Positions 46,706 to 61,326 are shown, numbered from the stretch's first letter. The stretch: 64,000 nucleotides of DNA from Oryza sativa Japonica Group (GCF_034140825.1 NC_089041.1:25185501-25249500); one strand, 5' to 3'. Notes: a model not told the origin generated them from the letters alone. Made by a program: numbers and translations.

Positions 46706-46952
46706 AATAATAGTTTTTCCTTATTGTACAAGCTGACCACGAACTCCAACTCGAACCGGACAGTTTTTCCTTTTTAAAAAAAAGCTCGAACCTGACCACA
46801 TCTTGGACCAAACTCAAACCCGACCCCGGCCCCGACGAGTCGGAACTCGAAGCATCTCGCCTCGCCGCCGCCGCCGCCGCACGCCCGACGGAAGCGAGCG
46901 CCTCTCTCTCTCTCTCTCACCGGCGACGGGATCGACGGCGGCGGGGGCGGGG

Positions 46953-49900
46953 ATGGTGGGCTGGCTGAAGGCGCTGTGCTACGGCGCGGGGGGCATGGCG
47001 GTGGTGGGGCTCGCGGCGCTCGTGGCGCTGCAGGAGCGCCTCGTCTACGTGCCCGTGCTCCCGGGGATCGCGCGGGCGTACCCCATCACCCCCGACCGCC
47101 TCCGCCTCATCTACGAGGACGTCTGGCTCCGCGCCGCCGACGGCGTCCGCCTCCACTCCTGGTTCATCCGCCACTCCCCCACCTGCCGAGGCAAGCACCT
47201 CCACATACCTCCTCTCGACCTCTCCTAGATTTTGTGCAGTTCGTGGTTTGCTCCCTGGTGTGTTAGTACTTAGGTTAGCCTTTGTTTTTGGGTCTCGGTT
47301 GGTGGATCTCTGTCTGCGAGGCTTGGTTGGGAAGGCCCGCGTTTTGATCCGATTCGCGTGCGTGGCTTCATCTCTTAGCTTCCTCGATCGCGATTGGATT
47401 GGCGGATCTCGGTAGGAAATTAGGAATTGGGGTTTCACTAGAAAAAAAGGGGGGCTTAATGGTGATGAAATTTGTAGCGGGATGATTTAGTTATCTCCCA
47501 TGCTCGCGAAGATTCTTTTGTCAATTTCTAGGGTTTCTGTGTAATTTGGTTACATAGGTCTGTCTTGTCTGGAGTATGAACTGATTGACTGATGTTATGA
47601 TGTAGTTTAGTGGGAATTGAGTTAACAAGTTCCCTTTTTTTGGGGGTGATTTTGTAGTTGATACTCTTTGTTGTATGCGATGCGATGTGTTGGTGCTTAG
47701 TATTAGGATTTCTCTATTGTTCTATCGTTTATATGCTCTGTAGTGCAAGCCCCATAAATGTTCAATGTACGATAGGTTTAAACTTTTATATTGTGATGAA
47801 GAATTGATCGTGCTTCGTTGCTTCCTTCCCATTCACTTGTTCTACAGTCATTAGCCAATCACATTGCACCATATGGTTTAGTTTATGAACTTAGTTTTGG
47901 AAGACATGCAGTTTAGAAAGTACTATACTGCTTTCCGACGATAGATAACAGCATGCGTGGCTACCAAAATAGTTCATGTGAGCAGAGTTGATTGAAGCAG
48001 GCGGGGGTTGGAAATTATACTGGCGGTAATTTGTCGATGAGAAAAATGTGGAAAATGCTACATATACATCCAAAATACACATCAGCATCCTTGGCTCTTG
48101 GTCCCAAGAAACGTGCCACACAACTGAAGCTATCTTCTGATTAGCTGACCTCAGTTGTTGACTCCTTAGGCCCACACCACAACCAAAACAGCTAGCTTTA
48201 AAATTAATGTTTACACATATGCATGCTATAATTATTCAAGGCATCAATGCTAGTTGTTAGTGTCATTGCTATAATCTAGCTAGTGATATACTAGATTATA
48301 CTGCTAAATGTATACCATGAACCAGCTATTGTTGTCTATGCATAAGTTCGCGTTCTTCTATTTTGTTGGTTGAACGCATCATGTGCTGGTGTTTTGAGTT
48401 GTCATGCTAGGTTAGAAGAGATTTGATTATGTTCTTTGTTTCTAATTAGATTTCATAATGCTTAATTGTATGAGATTGCAATAATTTTAACCTTTAGGAG
48501 AGCATTTGAATAATTGTTTTGATTTTTATCCTCTTGCGCAACTGTCCTCCCGATCCAGCATTCCTATGATGACATGAACCTTATACTGTGTATAACTGTA
48601 TATTCTTACACATTATTCTGCTCATTCTTCAGTACTCCACAAATTTTACATCATCTTTTTATGGCTTGCTTATGTGTTTTCCTTATGCAGGTCCAACTAT
48701 TCTGTTCTTCCAAGAAAATGCTGGCAGTATCCTGAAATTTTCTATATAGACACTGAAAGTTATACCACATTTTACAGGCTTATAGACGATGGGGTTATAT
48801 TCTTTTGAATTCCTTTACTCTTAATAGATATTGCACATCGTTTGGACTTTGTTCGACTAATGATGCAACGACTACAGTGCAATGTATTTATGCTTTCTTA
48901 CAGAGGGTATGGTTCTCAACAGTATAAACTAGTTCTGTTATCTTTGTTGCACCCTTTTTGCTCAAAGCTCTCCATATGTTGTGGGTCCAAACATGCTTCT
49001 TCCTCCATTCACTAGTGCATCTAAACCTTGAATTATATTTGTAGGTATGGTGAGAGTGATGGTTATCCTTCTCAGAAGGGCATCATAAATGATGCACAGG
49101 TTTGCTGATTCGTTCAATCGGTTTTATGTTAAGTTTTCTGTTTCTGTCTATTCTCTTACTGCTCTCTTTTTAATAGGCTGCACTTGATCATCTAGTTCAG
49201 AGGAAGGATATTGACACATCCAGGATAGTTGTTTTTGGGAGATCGTTAGGAGGTGCTGTTGGAGCAGTGCTTGCGAAAAACAATCCTGGCAAGGTACTCA
49301 TGATAGGAAATCTTGTGTACTCTCATGTTTCTGCATAAAAGTTAGGGAGGCCCCTCTGTTCTCTCTGCTATTGGATGGATGACGCTAGTATCCTCCATTG
49401 CACCTATATTTCATGCCTAAGTAATGTGGGTCAACATGCACATGTACATGAATTAGGGATCGATCAGCTTTTCCAATTTTGTTCTGATACAGATCTAGTA
49501 AAAAAAATCTAGTTTACTATGTAATGACATTATATCACGGTCATTACTCCACCAGCAAATTTCAAATTCACTGATATATTGAAATAACTACTCCTTTGTA
49601 GAAATTTGAAGAACTTAGTTTTCTTTGGAAGTGTGGATTTCAGGATTCCTTCTCCAAACATAGTTTCACCAAAGAAACCGAAGTTTTATGTGCAATCTGC
49701 TATTTTTTAAGTTAAATCATATCACTTTTTAATGTCAATATTAAGGATTGAAGGGAAAAGGTGAACTGATCTATGTGATGAAGAGTAATGTCAGCAGCAA
49801 CTGTGTGTAACACAGTGATCCCAAGATAGACTGATAGAGAGACTATAGTATCTTTAATATTGAGAAGTTCCCACTGGCAATGAACTGCTTTCTACTTGCT

Positions 49901-51661
49901 ATACATTCTTTTTGTAGCCACACTGAAAAATGCCCCTTCTTTTCAAGTGCTAGCAACCAACTGTAGTGTCTGAAAGCAATGCACAATCTTGATTACATTG
50001 TACTAACATGATATGATGGCAGTGGCACGCATGTTTAACAAAGGAATGTGTTATAAGGCGGCTGGGACAGAATCTCATATTTATTGGAAAAAGAGTATCT
50101 CCTAGATCTATTTTCCCCCTTAAAATAGACTGGCTGCAACTGGCTAACTAATATACGTCAAAACAACTCCTAATTCTCTCATCCATTAAGGGTGTTTGGA
50201 TGAGATAATCTTCTTGAAGTAAATCTGAATATCTTGAAGGTATGTTAAATTCTGATTTTCGAAGTCGAGTAAAATTCATTGTATGTGTTGCCATATGTTG
50301 CAGGTGTCAGCTCTAATACTGGAAAACACCTTTACATCTATATTGGATATGGCTGGTATCATGCTACCCTTCTTACGATGGTTCATAGGTGGCAGTTCTT
50401 CAAAAGGTCCAAAACTTCTGAACTGTGTTGTTCGCTCCCCATGGAGTACACTTGATATCATTGCAGAGGTGAGTGACTATATCAACATCCAAGATCTATT
50501 GTTTTCACGCTTTGATTACCGCTCTCATTTTCTTCTTTTCTATTTTGGAAAATTAGATTGTAGGTTGCATATCTTTAGAGAATACATATCAATTTCTTAT
50601 GTGATTCAAATATTCTAATTTGCTTTTTTGGCATGCATATTTGAAATTTAAGCTAAGATTTTTTTTACTACATTATTTCAGCTACTGTATATATATATTG
50701 ACAAGAGTTAGAACTTAGAATTATTAAAATCTATAAGGCCTCAGATCTTTGTAAATACTCTTTCCACTTTTTGGTTACTATTTTACCGAGACCTGATGCT
50801 GTGCGTTATCTATTGCCTAGTTGATGTGTCCCTTTCTTATGCTCGCTTAACCTTTTCCTCGCAGGTCAAACAACCCATTATTTTCCTTTCTGGATTACAA
50901 GATGAATTAGTTCCCCCTTCACACATGAGGTTACTATATGAAAAAGCTTTTGAGCATAATAAGAATTGTAGATTTGTTGATTTTCCCAATGGCATGCATA
51001 TGGATACCTGGAATTCTGGAGGAGACCGTTACTGGAGGACAATCCAACTGTTTCTGGACCAATATGCTCCAGAAGTACAGAGTTGTAATACCAGCTGCAA
51101 AAGTGAAATTGCTAATGATGGTAATTTTCTATCTTGTCTATTAAAAAGTTTCTCAAGACAGTTCTGTTATCAAGTTTTCCATTTGCTTTGTTGACAGGGT
51201 CAATTTATTCTGAAGTTCTGTATTGTGTTTACTGCATTAGACTTTTCATATGCCGACAAATATTTTTTTTAATAAATTAAATGCACTTCTTTTGGATACT
51301 ACCCATAGTTCATTTATGTTGTTTGCTTGCCATTTGCTGCCTGGCTTTACCCCTTGTATTGGGTGACTAGATTTAAATCCATTTGGATTGGGGGGGATCA
51401 GAACCCATTCATTGGATGGACAATTTTCTCTGCCCATCTGAAGGGATTTAGTATTTGTTTGCTTGAACAAATCATTATGTGATGATCGGTGATTCTGTCT
51501 ATCTGTGTACACTATGCAGTTTTAGCAGTGTTGATGTCTGACTGCTGGCAAATATTTTACCCATCTCCTTCAAATTTTAGAACCACGTACTATTTTTGCT
51601 GTTGACTGGAGAAGTTTGTTTTGACGAATTCAATCTTTTTCTAGATGAAGCTGAAGAGTGA
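46953..51661 (+). CDS. WAV2: Bem46/WAV2-type alpha/beta hydrolase, 8 exons
   Basis: Membrane-anchored serine hydrolase of the ABHD13/Bem46 family; the Arabidopsis relative WAV2 controls root waving and bending. Substrate unknown. Exons: 46953-47190, 48691-48726, 48828-48906, 49045-49099, 49177-49293, 50304-50468, 50865-51120, 51645-51661, giving 320 aa with all phases matching. Residues about 8-27 form a signal anchor (GAGGMAVVGLAALVALQE). Then come VYVPVLPG, the LHSWFI strand, the oxyanion/loop region ILFFQENAGNIAHR, and the nucleophile elbow GRSLGG (Ser159). Catalytic Asp is in GLQDELVP (Asp243) and His in NGMHMDTW (His275). The triad is complete. The first intron (47191-48690) uses a GC donor (CGAG|GCAAGC) with an AG acceptor; all others are GT-AG. 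Exon 8 supplies only the last five residues. The ortholog name is by similarity recalled from the family, not by search. Confidence 0.93.
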
Positions 51662-53204
51662 CCAGAACATCTGGAGCGGCCTTCTTTTTTTTTTCTTCCA
51701 GGCTCCAGTTTTCTGGTGTGATGCGATTTAAATCCTGATGAACTGAAGCTCACTGCAAACAATTAATTCAGGCAATTATTCTCCATTCAACCTGAAGAAG
51801 GCAAAGTTGTGAATACCTTGAGGTTGCTCTCCATCCTAGCACTACATTTGTCTCTGGAGCTATATATAGATTTCTGAGAAGACCTAGCCTTTGAACTGAT
51901 GATTCCCCCTCCCCCCCTTGATTTAATCTGTGATGTTGCTTTGTTGAAGTTTTTTACAATATACTGTAGCGCATTACCATGTCATAATCTGGCCTCGGTG
52001 TATAACAGTGTAATGCATAGGTTTTTAGGCTCTGGTTCAGCAATTTGGTTTTGTGTTTTTTATTATTGGTGTTATAGATCTGGTTGCCTGCTTCTTAAGC
52101 CTGTTATACCAAAACTGTTGCAATATCAATAGGCCATGTCTTCACCGGCAGTAATTTTTTAGCATTACACGACCTTATTGACTCGTTGCTTTATCCAGTT
52201 TGATAGTTGTAGGATTGTCACGTTTGAAGAGTGAACCTGATGCATTTTTCTTAACACTGGCATCTACTATGAAATGAAGCAGCATGAAGGAACTGACTTT
52301 GTTAATTGAGTCCTCAGCTCGAATTTAGGCGCGTATCTCTTTTCCTAATCAAATATGCACCTAAATTCACAATTTTTTTTGGTTTCCTGTAAAATCAAAC
52401 GATTGTGGACACGGTTTGGAATGGAGTGCGAAGATGGTTTGCATTATATTAAGAAACCATTCAGTTCAATTCACGCGAATTCTTTTAATTTTATTTGGTA
52501 AGGTATCAGACTTAACGGTACCCATATATCTTTACTAAATTTTAGGGTCTAGTTGGTAGTGCTTAAACTCCTAAATTTAACTTCAAGGATGAAGCTATGG
52601 AGCTATCTAAATCAAACTTCATCTCAATAGTTCATTTTTTGAGAGTATTCTAACTATGTTTACTCCTTTTTGGATGGAGCTAAAATCGTAAACTGTTTTG
52701 TTGAGCTACAGTTCTAGAAGAGATGAAGTTATGCCAAACGAGACGTTGGCATTACCAAACTTTACCAAATTTGGATGCTCGAATTTAGTAGTAGCGTTAA
52801 TTTTGGCAACCGAACAAACTACACAAGCCGCCGATATGAGTCTGTCGGGCTGACCGGTGGGCCCCACGCGCCAGTAAAATCTGGAAAAGGAAACAAAAAC
52901 GCGCCCGCCCCGCCCGCCCTAGGCTTAGCCTAACTAAGCTGGGAAGGGGGTGGGGAAATTTCGTCGTCGCGATGGGCCGGGGCCCACCAAGTGGAGGCGC
53001 GGGGGGGCGCGCGGACACGCCCCGTTCTCTCCAATCCAACCACTTAAGTCGCCTTCCCTCCCCCTCGCGTCCGCTTCCCCCTCCTCTCTTCTCTCTTTTA
53101 AACCCCTCCCCCTCCAAAAGATACCAAAAAAAAAACAAATAATGTCAGAATAAAACGCGGCGCAGCACACACCCCAGCTCCTCCTCCGGCGACGAGAAAA
53201 AAAA
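51662..53204. other. 3' UTR of the hydrolase and Alfin-like promoter
   Basis: 51.66 to about 52.1 kb is likely the hydrolase 3' UTR. 52.3-52.8 kb is AT-rich without features. 52.84-53.2 kb is GC- and pyrimidine-rich (GGGCCCCAC, CCCTCC, CTCTCTTC) and is the promoter and leader of the Alfin-like gene. Confidence 0.5.
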
Positions 53205-56200
53205 ATGGACGCGCAGTACAACCCGCGAACGGTGGAGGAGGTCTTCCGCGACTTCAAGGGCCGCCGCGCCGGCCTCGTCCGCGCGCTCACCGCAGGTACG
53301 CGCCGCCGCCGCCGCCGCCGCAGCCGGAGGTTTTTCTAGATGCGGACCGTTTCGAGATTTTTTTTTTATGCTGTTATGTTAGTGGGGAGTTTTTTTTTTG
53401 GTTTTTTTTTCTGGGGTTGTAGGATGGTTCGCTGATTGGTTTGGTGTGGTTTTTTCTCGCTGCAGATGTGGAGGATTTCTTCCGGCAATGCGACCCGGGT
53501 GAGTGGAATTTCTTTTTCCCGCTTCTGTTTTTTTTTTCCTGCCTTTCGCTTTCGATGCGCGTTGGAATTTGTACAGGGAACGCATTTGTTTCGTCCACGA
53601 ATGCGCTTAGCTCGCTGCGGATTTATGCGCTGCAGTAGAATTCCGCGCAAATCTCCGGTTTATTTTTTGAATCCGACGGTTTGAATCTGTGTCTCGTTTT
53701 GAATACACGAGTACTACTAGTAGTTAAGCAGAATACGCGTCAGTACGTGAAGCTCTCGGAAGTCAGAATTCGAATCAAATGCCCTAATTCGTGGGGGTTT
53801 AGTGGGTAATGGACGGTTGAGATTAACCTAAACCGACACTTCCAGTGAGAATGTGAGAGTGAGACCTTCAACTTCACACTCATGAGGCCATGAAAGCTAT
53901 AGCAGGTAGCAGTAGACTAGTAGCTTGGCAGTGAAATGGACCAAGGGAAGAAGCAGTAGCACTTGGCCTGGAAGGCGCCACAATCTGTGGAGGCTGCTGC
54001 TACATTTGAGTTTGGGATTTTTGGTTGTTGGGTTCAGCAGCATTAGTGGGGTCCTGTTTGGTAGGTGGGGTTTGATTCTTGTGGCCTAAATAATGGGGGG
54101 TTGATGTGGTTTCTGGGATTCTTGGGAGCACATGTCACAGGCCTACAATGGTAGGAGGAGGTCAACCTTGCTGGCTTTGCTGCAAGCAATGCTGCTTGTG
54201 GTGTGTAGTAGGAGTACAGAAGTAAGCCGGTGGCTGGGCAGTTGGTGTTGTGACCAGCGGGTTGTGATCCCAATGGTTCTTGGCTAAACATGGGGTACAG
54301 TACAGCTCCACTGTTGCATACAGCCAAGAGCGGTGCTGTGGCCCGTGGGGATCCACTGGATGGTGGTGGTGGTGTGTGATTGATTTTGATCCCACAACAA
54401 AGACCCAGCATTTGATCCTATAACCGGCAGCATTCACCCATCCTATCCTCAATTTAACCTCTGTTGAAACATCGTGTTGCTGACATCATGCTGCCTCGTG
54501 TCATTATCTCTGCTTTCTTCTTTACATTAGACCATCACAACACCACTCTCTGCACACTGTACTGCTTGGTCCATTGAAGCCTGTAAGACTAATAAATGCT
54601 CTGAACACCTTACTGTGGAACGTGGAGGAGGTCAGGGGAGGGCATTGTGCAGTGAAGATCCTCAGTTGTTCCCAAATAATGAAAGTTGTCCTTGTGTGGA
54701 TTGGGCCTTTGTTTGGTGAATTACATCAACTACTTGTCATTTAATGTCCAATATCCATGAACTGGCTAGTGGAAACACTGCTTGAAGCATTTGGTTAGGA
54801 AATAGGGTCTTATATTGAAGAGTCTATTCTCATGGCAATGGAGCAGCAAAATGATAATTTTGGTGAGCTTGAGTCATGCTTATTTTGAGTTCATATATAT
54901 GCCGTGAAGGTATGGAAGAAGAAATTCATTGACAAGTGGTTTCACTTGCGGCTATTTGATTTCAACCACTAAATTTCTTAATAAGTTGGGTTCCACCTGT
55001 TTTTATAAATGTGCAACATGTTTCTTCCTAAGCCATAGCACTTTGTAACAGATTGATCTACATGTTTTCGGATAGTAAATTGTAGCAAATACCCTAAACT
55101 TGGATACTTTTCTCATATCTTTTGAGCCTTAGTTGAATTATTGTTTTGCAAGCCCACCCGTTTCTCCTATGTTACAACCGTCGTTAGGAAAACCACCGTT
55201 GGCTCTAAAGGTTTGTTTGATTATACTTCAAAGGTGACCTTATTTGAACAAGATGAGATGCATATTTCAGCTTACTTTAGCTAAGTCATACTCAAATTCT
55301 GACCAGTGGGCACCATTTTCTCCTAGTACACCTATGCTGACCTGATATTTGAGCACTCATAAGCGTTTAACTAATATATTTGTCCAGCCATACATAACCA
55401 TGCGTTTCTCTTTCTGCAGAAAAGGAAAACTTGTGCCTTTATGGGTTTCCCAATGAGCATTGGGAAGTAAATTTGCCCGCAGAAGAGGTGCCACCTGAGC
55501 TCCCAGAGCCAGCATTGGGCATTAACTTTGCACGAGATGGGATGCAGGAAAAAGATTGGCTGTCCATGGTTGCAGTGCACAGTGATGCATGGTTACTTTC
55601 TGTTGCATTTTACTTTGGTGCTCGGTTCGGATTTGATAAAAATGACAGGTATCTCATCCTTCCTATATCTATACTTCTCTTACCTAGTTATGGTGCTTCA
55701 TGTGCCTTTTTTTTTTTTAGATCCTACTTTGCTCATGCATTCACCACACATGCAGTATTTAAGCCTTAATCAGATAGACTCAGTTTTAGTATCATAGCAT
55801 CAAGGAAAAAAAAGAAGGGGTAAATATTGTTGTATACTACTAGTAGTAATGGTGCTTAAATAAAATCCGGAATGGGTAGGTGTCCATCCTCTGGGAATCT
55901 TTTGCCTCACTAATAGAGTGACTCAGCATGAGCGTGGAGTAAAATTTTCTATTACAGACTGAAGAATAGTCTTGCTAACATTTTAACATGCTATAATGGT
56001 ACTTGTATGTATGGATTGCTTAATTTCATTCTGTAATTCTACGGTTTGTTTCACAAAGATCTAGAGTTACCTAAAAGAGCCAGCTCTCAGCTGTTCTGCT
56101 TGGTACATATTCATGTTTGAAGTTTAATATATGTTTTCTAGTTGGTAATCTTCTGGTTTTATCTGTGATGTTAGTGTCTTGGGAGTGTTTCGGTATTAAT

Positions 56201-57048
56201 GGAAATGATGCACATGGTTAAGTGGTTAATGTTTATCGCATGCCTTAATGACTTTAATTGAGAAATGATGTTCTTGAATATTTGCCGCTTTGTACCTATG
56301 TTTGACCTGTCATGTGTTACTGACACTCTGCTGTTGTTGTGCAGGAAGCGCCTGTTTGGTATGATTAATGATCTTCCCACGATTTTTGAAGTTGTTAGTG
56401 GGAAGAGTAAAGCCAAGCCACCGAGTGCTAATAACCACAGCAATAGTAAATCAAAATCCAGCAATAAAACGGTACGGCCCATTCTCCTGAATTGTACTCA
56501 TACCATGCATGACTCTTGCTTGTGTGACCAATCTCAGACACCAATACACCATGCAAATCCTTCATAATGCTCAGCGCTTTGTCATTTCCTTATTGTTGAT
56601 CTGTTCAGTGTGTTTCGTTGTTTTTCTTTCACCAAATCAATCCTTTTAACATTTTTTTAAAAATCTTAATCATATGCCGTTCTGAAAGCAGAAGTCTTCT
56701 GAGCCTCGGGCGAAGCAGCCAAAGCCGCAGCCCCAGCCCCCAGTGAAGAACGAAGGCCGCGAGGAGGAAGGCGGCCCGGACGACGAGGAAGGCGGCGGTG
56801 GCGGCGGAGGAGGCGGTAGGGAGGAGGAGCACGGGGAGACGCTGTGCGGCGCGTGCGGGGAGAGCTACGGCGCCGACGAGTTCTGGATCTGCTGCGACAT
56901 CTGCGAGAAGTGGTTCCACGGCAAGTGCGTCAAGATCACCCCGGCCAAGGCGGAGCACATCAAGCAGTACAAGTGCCCCTCCTGCAGCGGCGGCAACGGC
57001 GGTGGCGGCGGCGTCAGCGGCAACGGCAAGCGTGCGCGCCCGTCCTAA
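53205..57048 (+). CDS. AL: Alfin-like PHD-finger protein, 5 exons
   Basis: Plant-specific chromatin reader whose PHD finger binds histone H3 trimethylated at Lys4; nuclear. Exons: 53205-53295, 53466-53498, 55420-55648, 56345-56471, 56692-57048, all GT-AG with matching phases, 278 aa. The N-terminal Alfin domain (about 1-135) has [69 protein letters not shown] (split here over two conserved phrases) and [20 protein letters not shown], then [14 protein letters not shown] basic Ser/Lys/Pro linker with an acidic and nine-Gly run follows. The C4HC3 PHD finger lies at about 211-259: Cys212/215, Cys228/231, His236/Cys239, Cys255/258; Tyr219 and Trp234 fit the aromatic cage. A Gly-rich tail ends GKRARPS. 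The second intron (1.9 kb) is the longest. All zinc ligands are present. Confidence 0.95.
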
Positions 57049-58387
57049 GGTGTGGCACGGCGAGCCCATCCAGAGTTAAGATTTGGGCTCGCCGTGTGGT
57101 AGGAGCAGTCTGCATAGTGCAGTGCAGCGGCTATTCTTATTTGCAATGGCTGTAACTCGTGAGGATGATTTTTAACTTTGTTAAGTTATTGTATGGCAGT
57201 GGCTGTAACTTGTAAGGGTGTTTTTAACTTGTTAGGCATGCAGTTGTGCTGCCCCTTAGGGGGCTAAGACTGCTTATCCATTGTACTCCTAATCTAATCT
57301 TAATTTGGTTTTTTTTTAATTAAGTAGATGGCTGTATTTAGCTGGTCTACCAGCTTACTACTGCGTCCTGTGTTAAGAGTTTGCTTTCTTGCTCCATTTA
57401 GGTACCGTAGCCGTTTGCAGTGCAGAGATGTCGAACGAAATACCGCATAAATGCATAATGATGTTCTCCAGTATACGGCACTGTATCCAAAGATTCAGAA
57501 CATAGCTATGCCGGTAGATTTTATCAGTAACTTTTGGTTTTCTAGTGTTTTTTATCTTCGTTTTTCGATCACTTAGAATACAAGGGCAATGGTTTTACAT
57601 TAGATTTTGTTATCAACTTGAATTTTCTAGTGCTTTGATCTTCGTTTTTGGATCAAAAAGAATACAAGGGTAATGGTTTTACATTCATCAATTTTTATTG
57701 TTTAGATTACGTACCTACCTATAATAACATTAGTCAGTAGCTACGAATTGGCAATCACTGATATTCGAGTTCGACCAAGGACACGTCCCCTAAATGCTGA
57801 TGCTAACACTCGTATTCAACAATCAATATCAAACTCAAGTGCGAAATCAGGCGTGCTAGCCAGGGTATTATAATTGCAAAGGCTCACATTCATATTTGAA
57901 TCCATCTTTACATTGGATATTGAAAATGAAACGACACATGGTACCAATCACTCATCTGCAACGACAGAACTAAAAATTTGTAGTACTAAACGAGAAGCCA
58001 TTATAAGCCAGTACCTCGTGAGAGATGAGAGAAGCAAAAACACAAGCACGCATGCCCGGAGTCCACTGATAAGTGACAACCCCTATGAAGTGATTAGTGA
58101 TATTCGCATCATGTTAGCTGAACAGTACACTACTAATGCACGGGAAGACGACTTTGATGCAAAACCTAATGACAAGGACAACCAGGGCGAAGGAAACGTG
58201 GCCTGGGGTGGTATAAACAAAGAATTGTACAGCTTACAAGTTACAATCCAGAATTAAACAGCTCGGTAGCAAAGCACATATTGAATCATGCTGCCGATAC
58301 AAAAATCCTGCTGTTTAGAAGATACAAGCTAGGAATAGAAAAGCAAGCGAAGACTCAACATCAACATTGATAACATGTGGGAAAAAT
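57049..58387. other. Convergent intergenic region right of the Alfin-like gene
   Basis: 57.05 to about 57.3 kb is the Alfin-like 3' UTR, with a short repeated phrase (GGCTGTAACTYGT, twice). 57.5-57.7 kb contains a rough tandem copy (ATACAAGGGYAATGGTTTTACATT, two times). 57.87-58.26 kb has an open frame of 127 codons with no family features, which I do not call a gene. Confidence 0.45.
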
Positions 58388-58518
58388 GATTGTTGAGGAA
58401 ACCATAGATAAATTGGCCGAACTCAACTGCCCATTTTTCCCAAAACTGGTTTAGCAGGAAAGTTTAAGCAGCATGTACAATGAAATTGTATGTGCAGCTC
58501 CATTTATACTAGTCCTGC
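58388..58518 (-). ncRNA. Candidate H/ACA snoRNA, copy A
   Basis: On the minus strand it begins with a hairpin closed by GCAGGA/TCCTGC and capped by a long upper stem (CACATACAAT pairing with ATTGTACATG), with unpaired pockets between the two stems. The second hairpin is closed by AAACCA/TGGTTT. The 3' end is ACA followed by ATC. Length 131 nt fits H/ACA RNAs. No perfect hinge H box: AAACCA matches ANANNA but also takes part in the stem. Strand is chosen from the terminal ACA. Confidence 0.5.
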
Positions 58519-58615
58519 ATGCAATGAGTTCTAGACAACCGAAGTTGATAAAAGTTTCATGACACTGCCATACAAACAACAAACAAATCTGTTTCAGGTC
58601 TAATGAGAGGAAAAT

Positions 58616-58739
58616 GATTGTTGGAGAAAACAGAATAAGCTTAACCCAACTGCCCACTTTCCTCTAATTGATATAGCAGGAAACACTTTCGGCAAAAAAT
58701 GCATAGCATAAGGCATTAGGCCGATACACACTATCCTGC
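58616..58739 (-). ncRNA. Candidate H/ACA snoRNA, copy B
   Basis: Same plan as copy A, 124 nt. 5' hairpin closed by GCAGGA/TCCTGC, then GGC/GCC and AATGC/GCATT stems (58698-58702 with 58713-58717). Hinge contains ATATCA and AGAGGA, both fitting the H-box pattern ANANNA. 3' hairpin closed by GAGGAAA/TTTTCTC and shares GTGGGCAGTTGGGTTAAGC with copy C. Ends CAACAATC, giving ACA three bases before the end. Confidence 0.55.
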
Positions 58740-58939
58740 AGGGTAACATGACAACGGAAAAAACAAATGTAAAATCCATGAAAAAGTAAAACATTTCTTT
58801 GGTACTGCTATCTAGAGAGAAAACTAAAAGCTACAGAAGCACAATAAGGAATAAATAAAGCAAGAATGCAATTTACAGATCACCAAAACAGACATAATGT
58901 CATAATATAAAAATATGTAGAGATAAATGAGAGGAAAAT

Positions 58940-59060
58940 GATTGTTGAAAAAAGCACAAAAGCTTAACCCAACTGCCCACTTTCCCCAGATCAATATAGC
59001 AGGAAACACTTTTGGCACAAGACGCACAAAAAAGCGTTAAGCCGATACACACTATCCTGC
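58940..59060 (-). ncRNA. Candidate H/ACA snoRNA, copy C
   Basis: 121 nt. 5' hairpin closed by GCAGGA/TCCTGC and GGC/GCC, with an upper stem GACGC/GCGTT (59021-59025 with 59034-59038) where copy B has AATGC/GCATT. The U-A to C-G change is compensatory. 3' hairpin closed by GGGAAAG/CTTTTTTC, ending CAACAATC. No clear H box (hinge TATATTGA). Lies 270 bp beyond the stop codon of the S3 gene, same strand. Confidence 0.55.
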
Positions 59061-59330
59061 AGGATGAAGCATATACAGTGGGCAGAATGATTACCTACTA
59101 TACTAATCTCATGTAAAAAAATGAGAAATATATCAGGAACTAGAAAGTGAGACACACCATAAATGTTACTGAGCACCAGGAAGAAATTAATAGTGACGAA
59201 TCTTGTATTAGTTGCTGATGTTTGCAACTTAAAAACTAGAACTCTTTACTAGTAATAATGTTAATAATGAACATTACATAACTGAAAAAAACATGAAGCG
59301 CATGCATCAGATCACCTAAACTTATTCTAT

Positions 59331-61212
<1,882 letters not shown>

Positions 61213-61273
61213 TGGAGTGGAGAGTGGAGGTGGGGGAGGAGGGAGGCGGCGGCGGAGGAGGAGGAGGAGGATG

Positions 61274-61326
61274 AAACCCTAGACTTGGATGAGAGCTGTG
61301 AGGTGGGGGAGCGAGTGGAATATATA
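61274..61326 (-). promoter_or_regulatory. RPS3 core promoter: TATA element and telo-box
   Basis: On the minus strand a TATATA element lies at about 61320-61326. The + strand shows AAACCCTA (61274-61281), a telo-box, which is typical of plant ribosomal-protein promoters near the transcription start. The spacing to the ATG (61212) leaves a leader of about 75-85 nt. Confidence 0.65.

Larger units (their letters stand above)
40841..46952. other. Intergenic region, repeats, no convincing gene
   Basis: Holds a decayed Stowaway-like MITE (41391-41681), a G-rich tract (GGGTGGGTGGG then GGGGGGGAGGGGGGAGG, about 43168-43207), a small foldback near 45520-45632 and an AT-rich repeat at 46462-46705. A minus-strand frame at 42960-43098 starting MATRSAPATC ends at a possible donor but I see no partner exon. 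43.2-46.4 kb shows nothing I can name. The last 150 bases are the promoter/leader of the hydrolase gene, with a CTCTCTCT tract. Confidence 0.45.

Noticed and set aside
57874-58257. 127-codon plus-strand frame
   Set aside because: No known motif and low-complexity polar composition. It lies in a convergent intergenic region.
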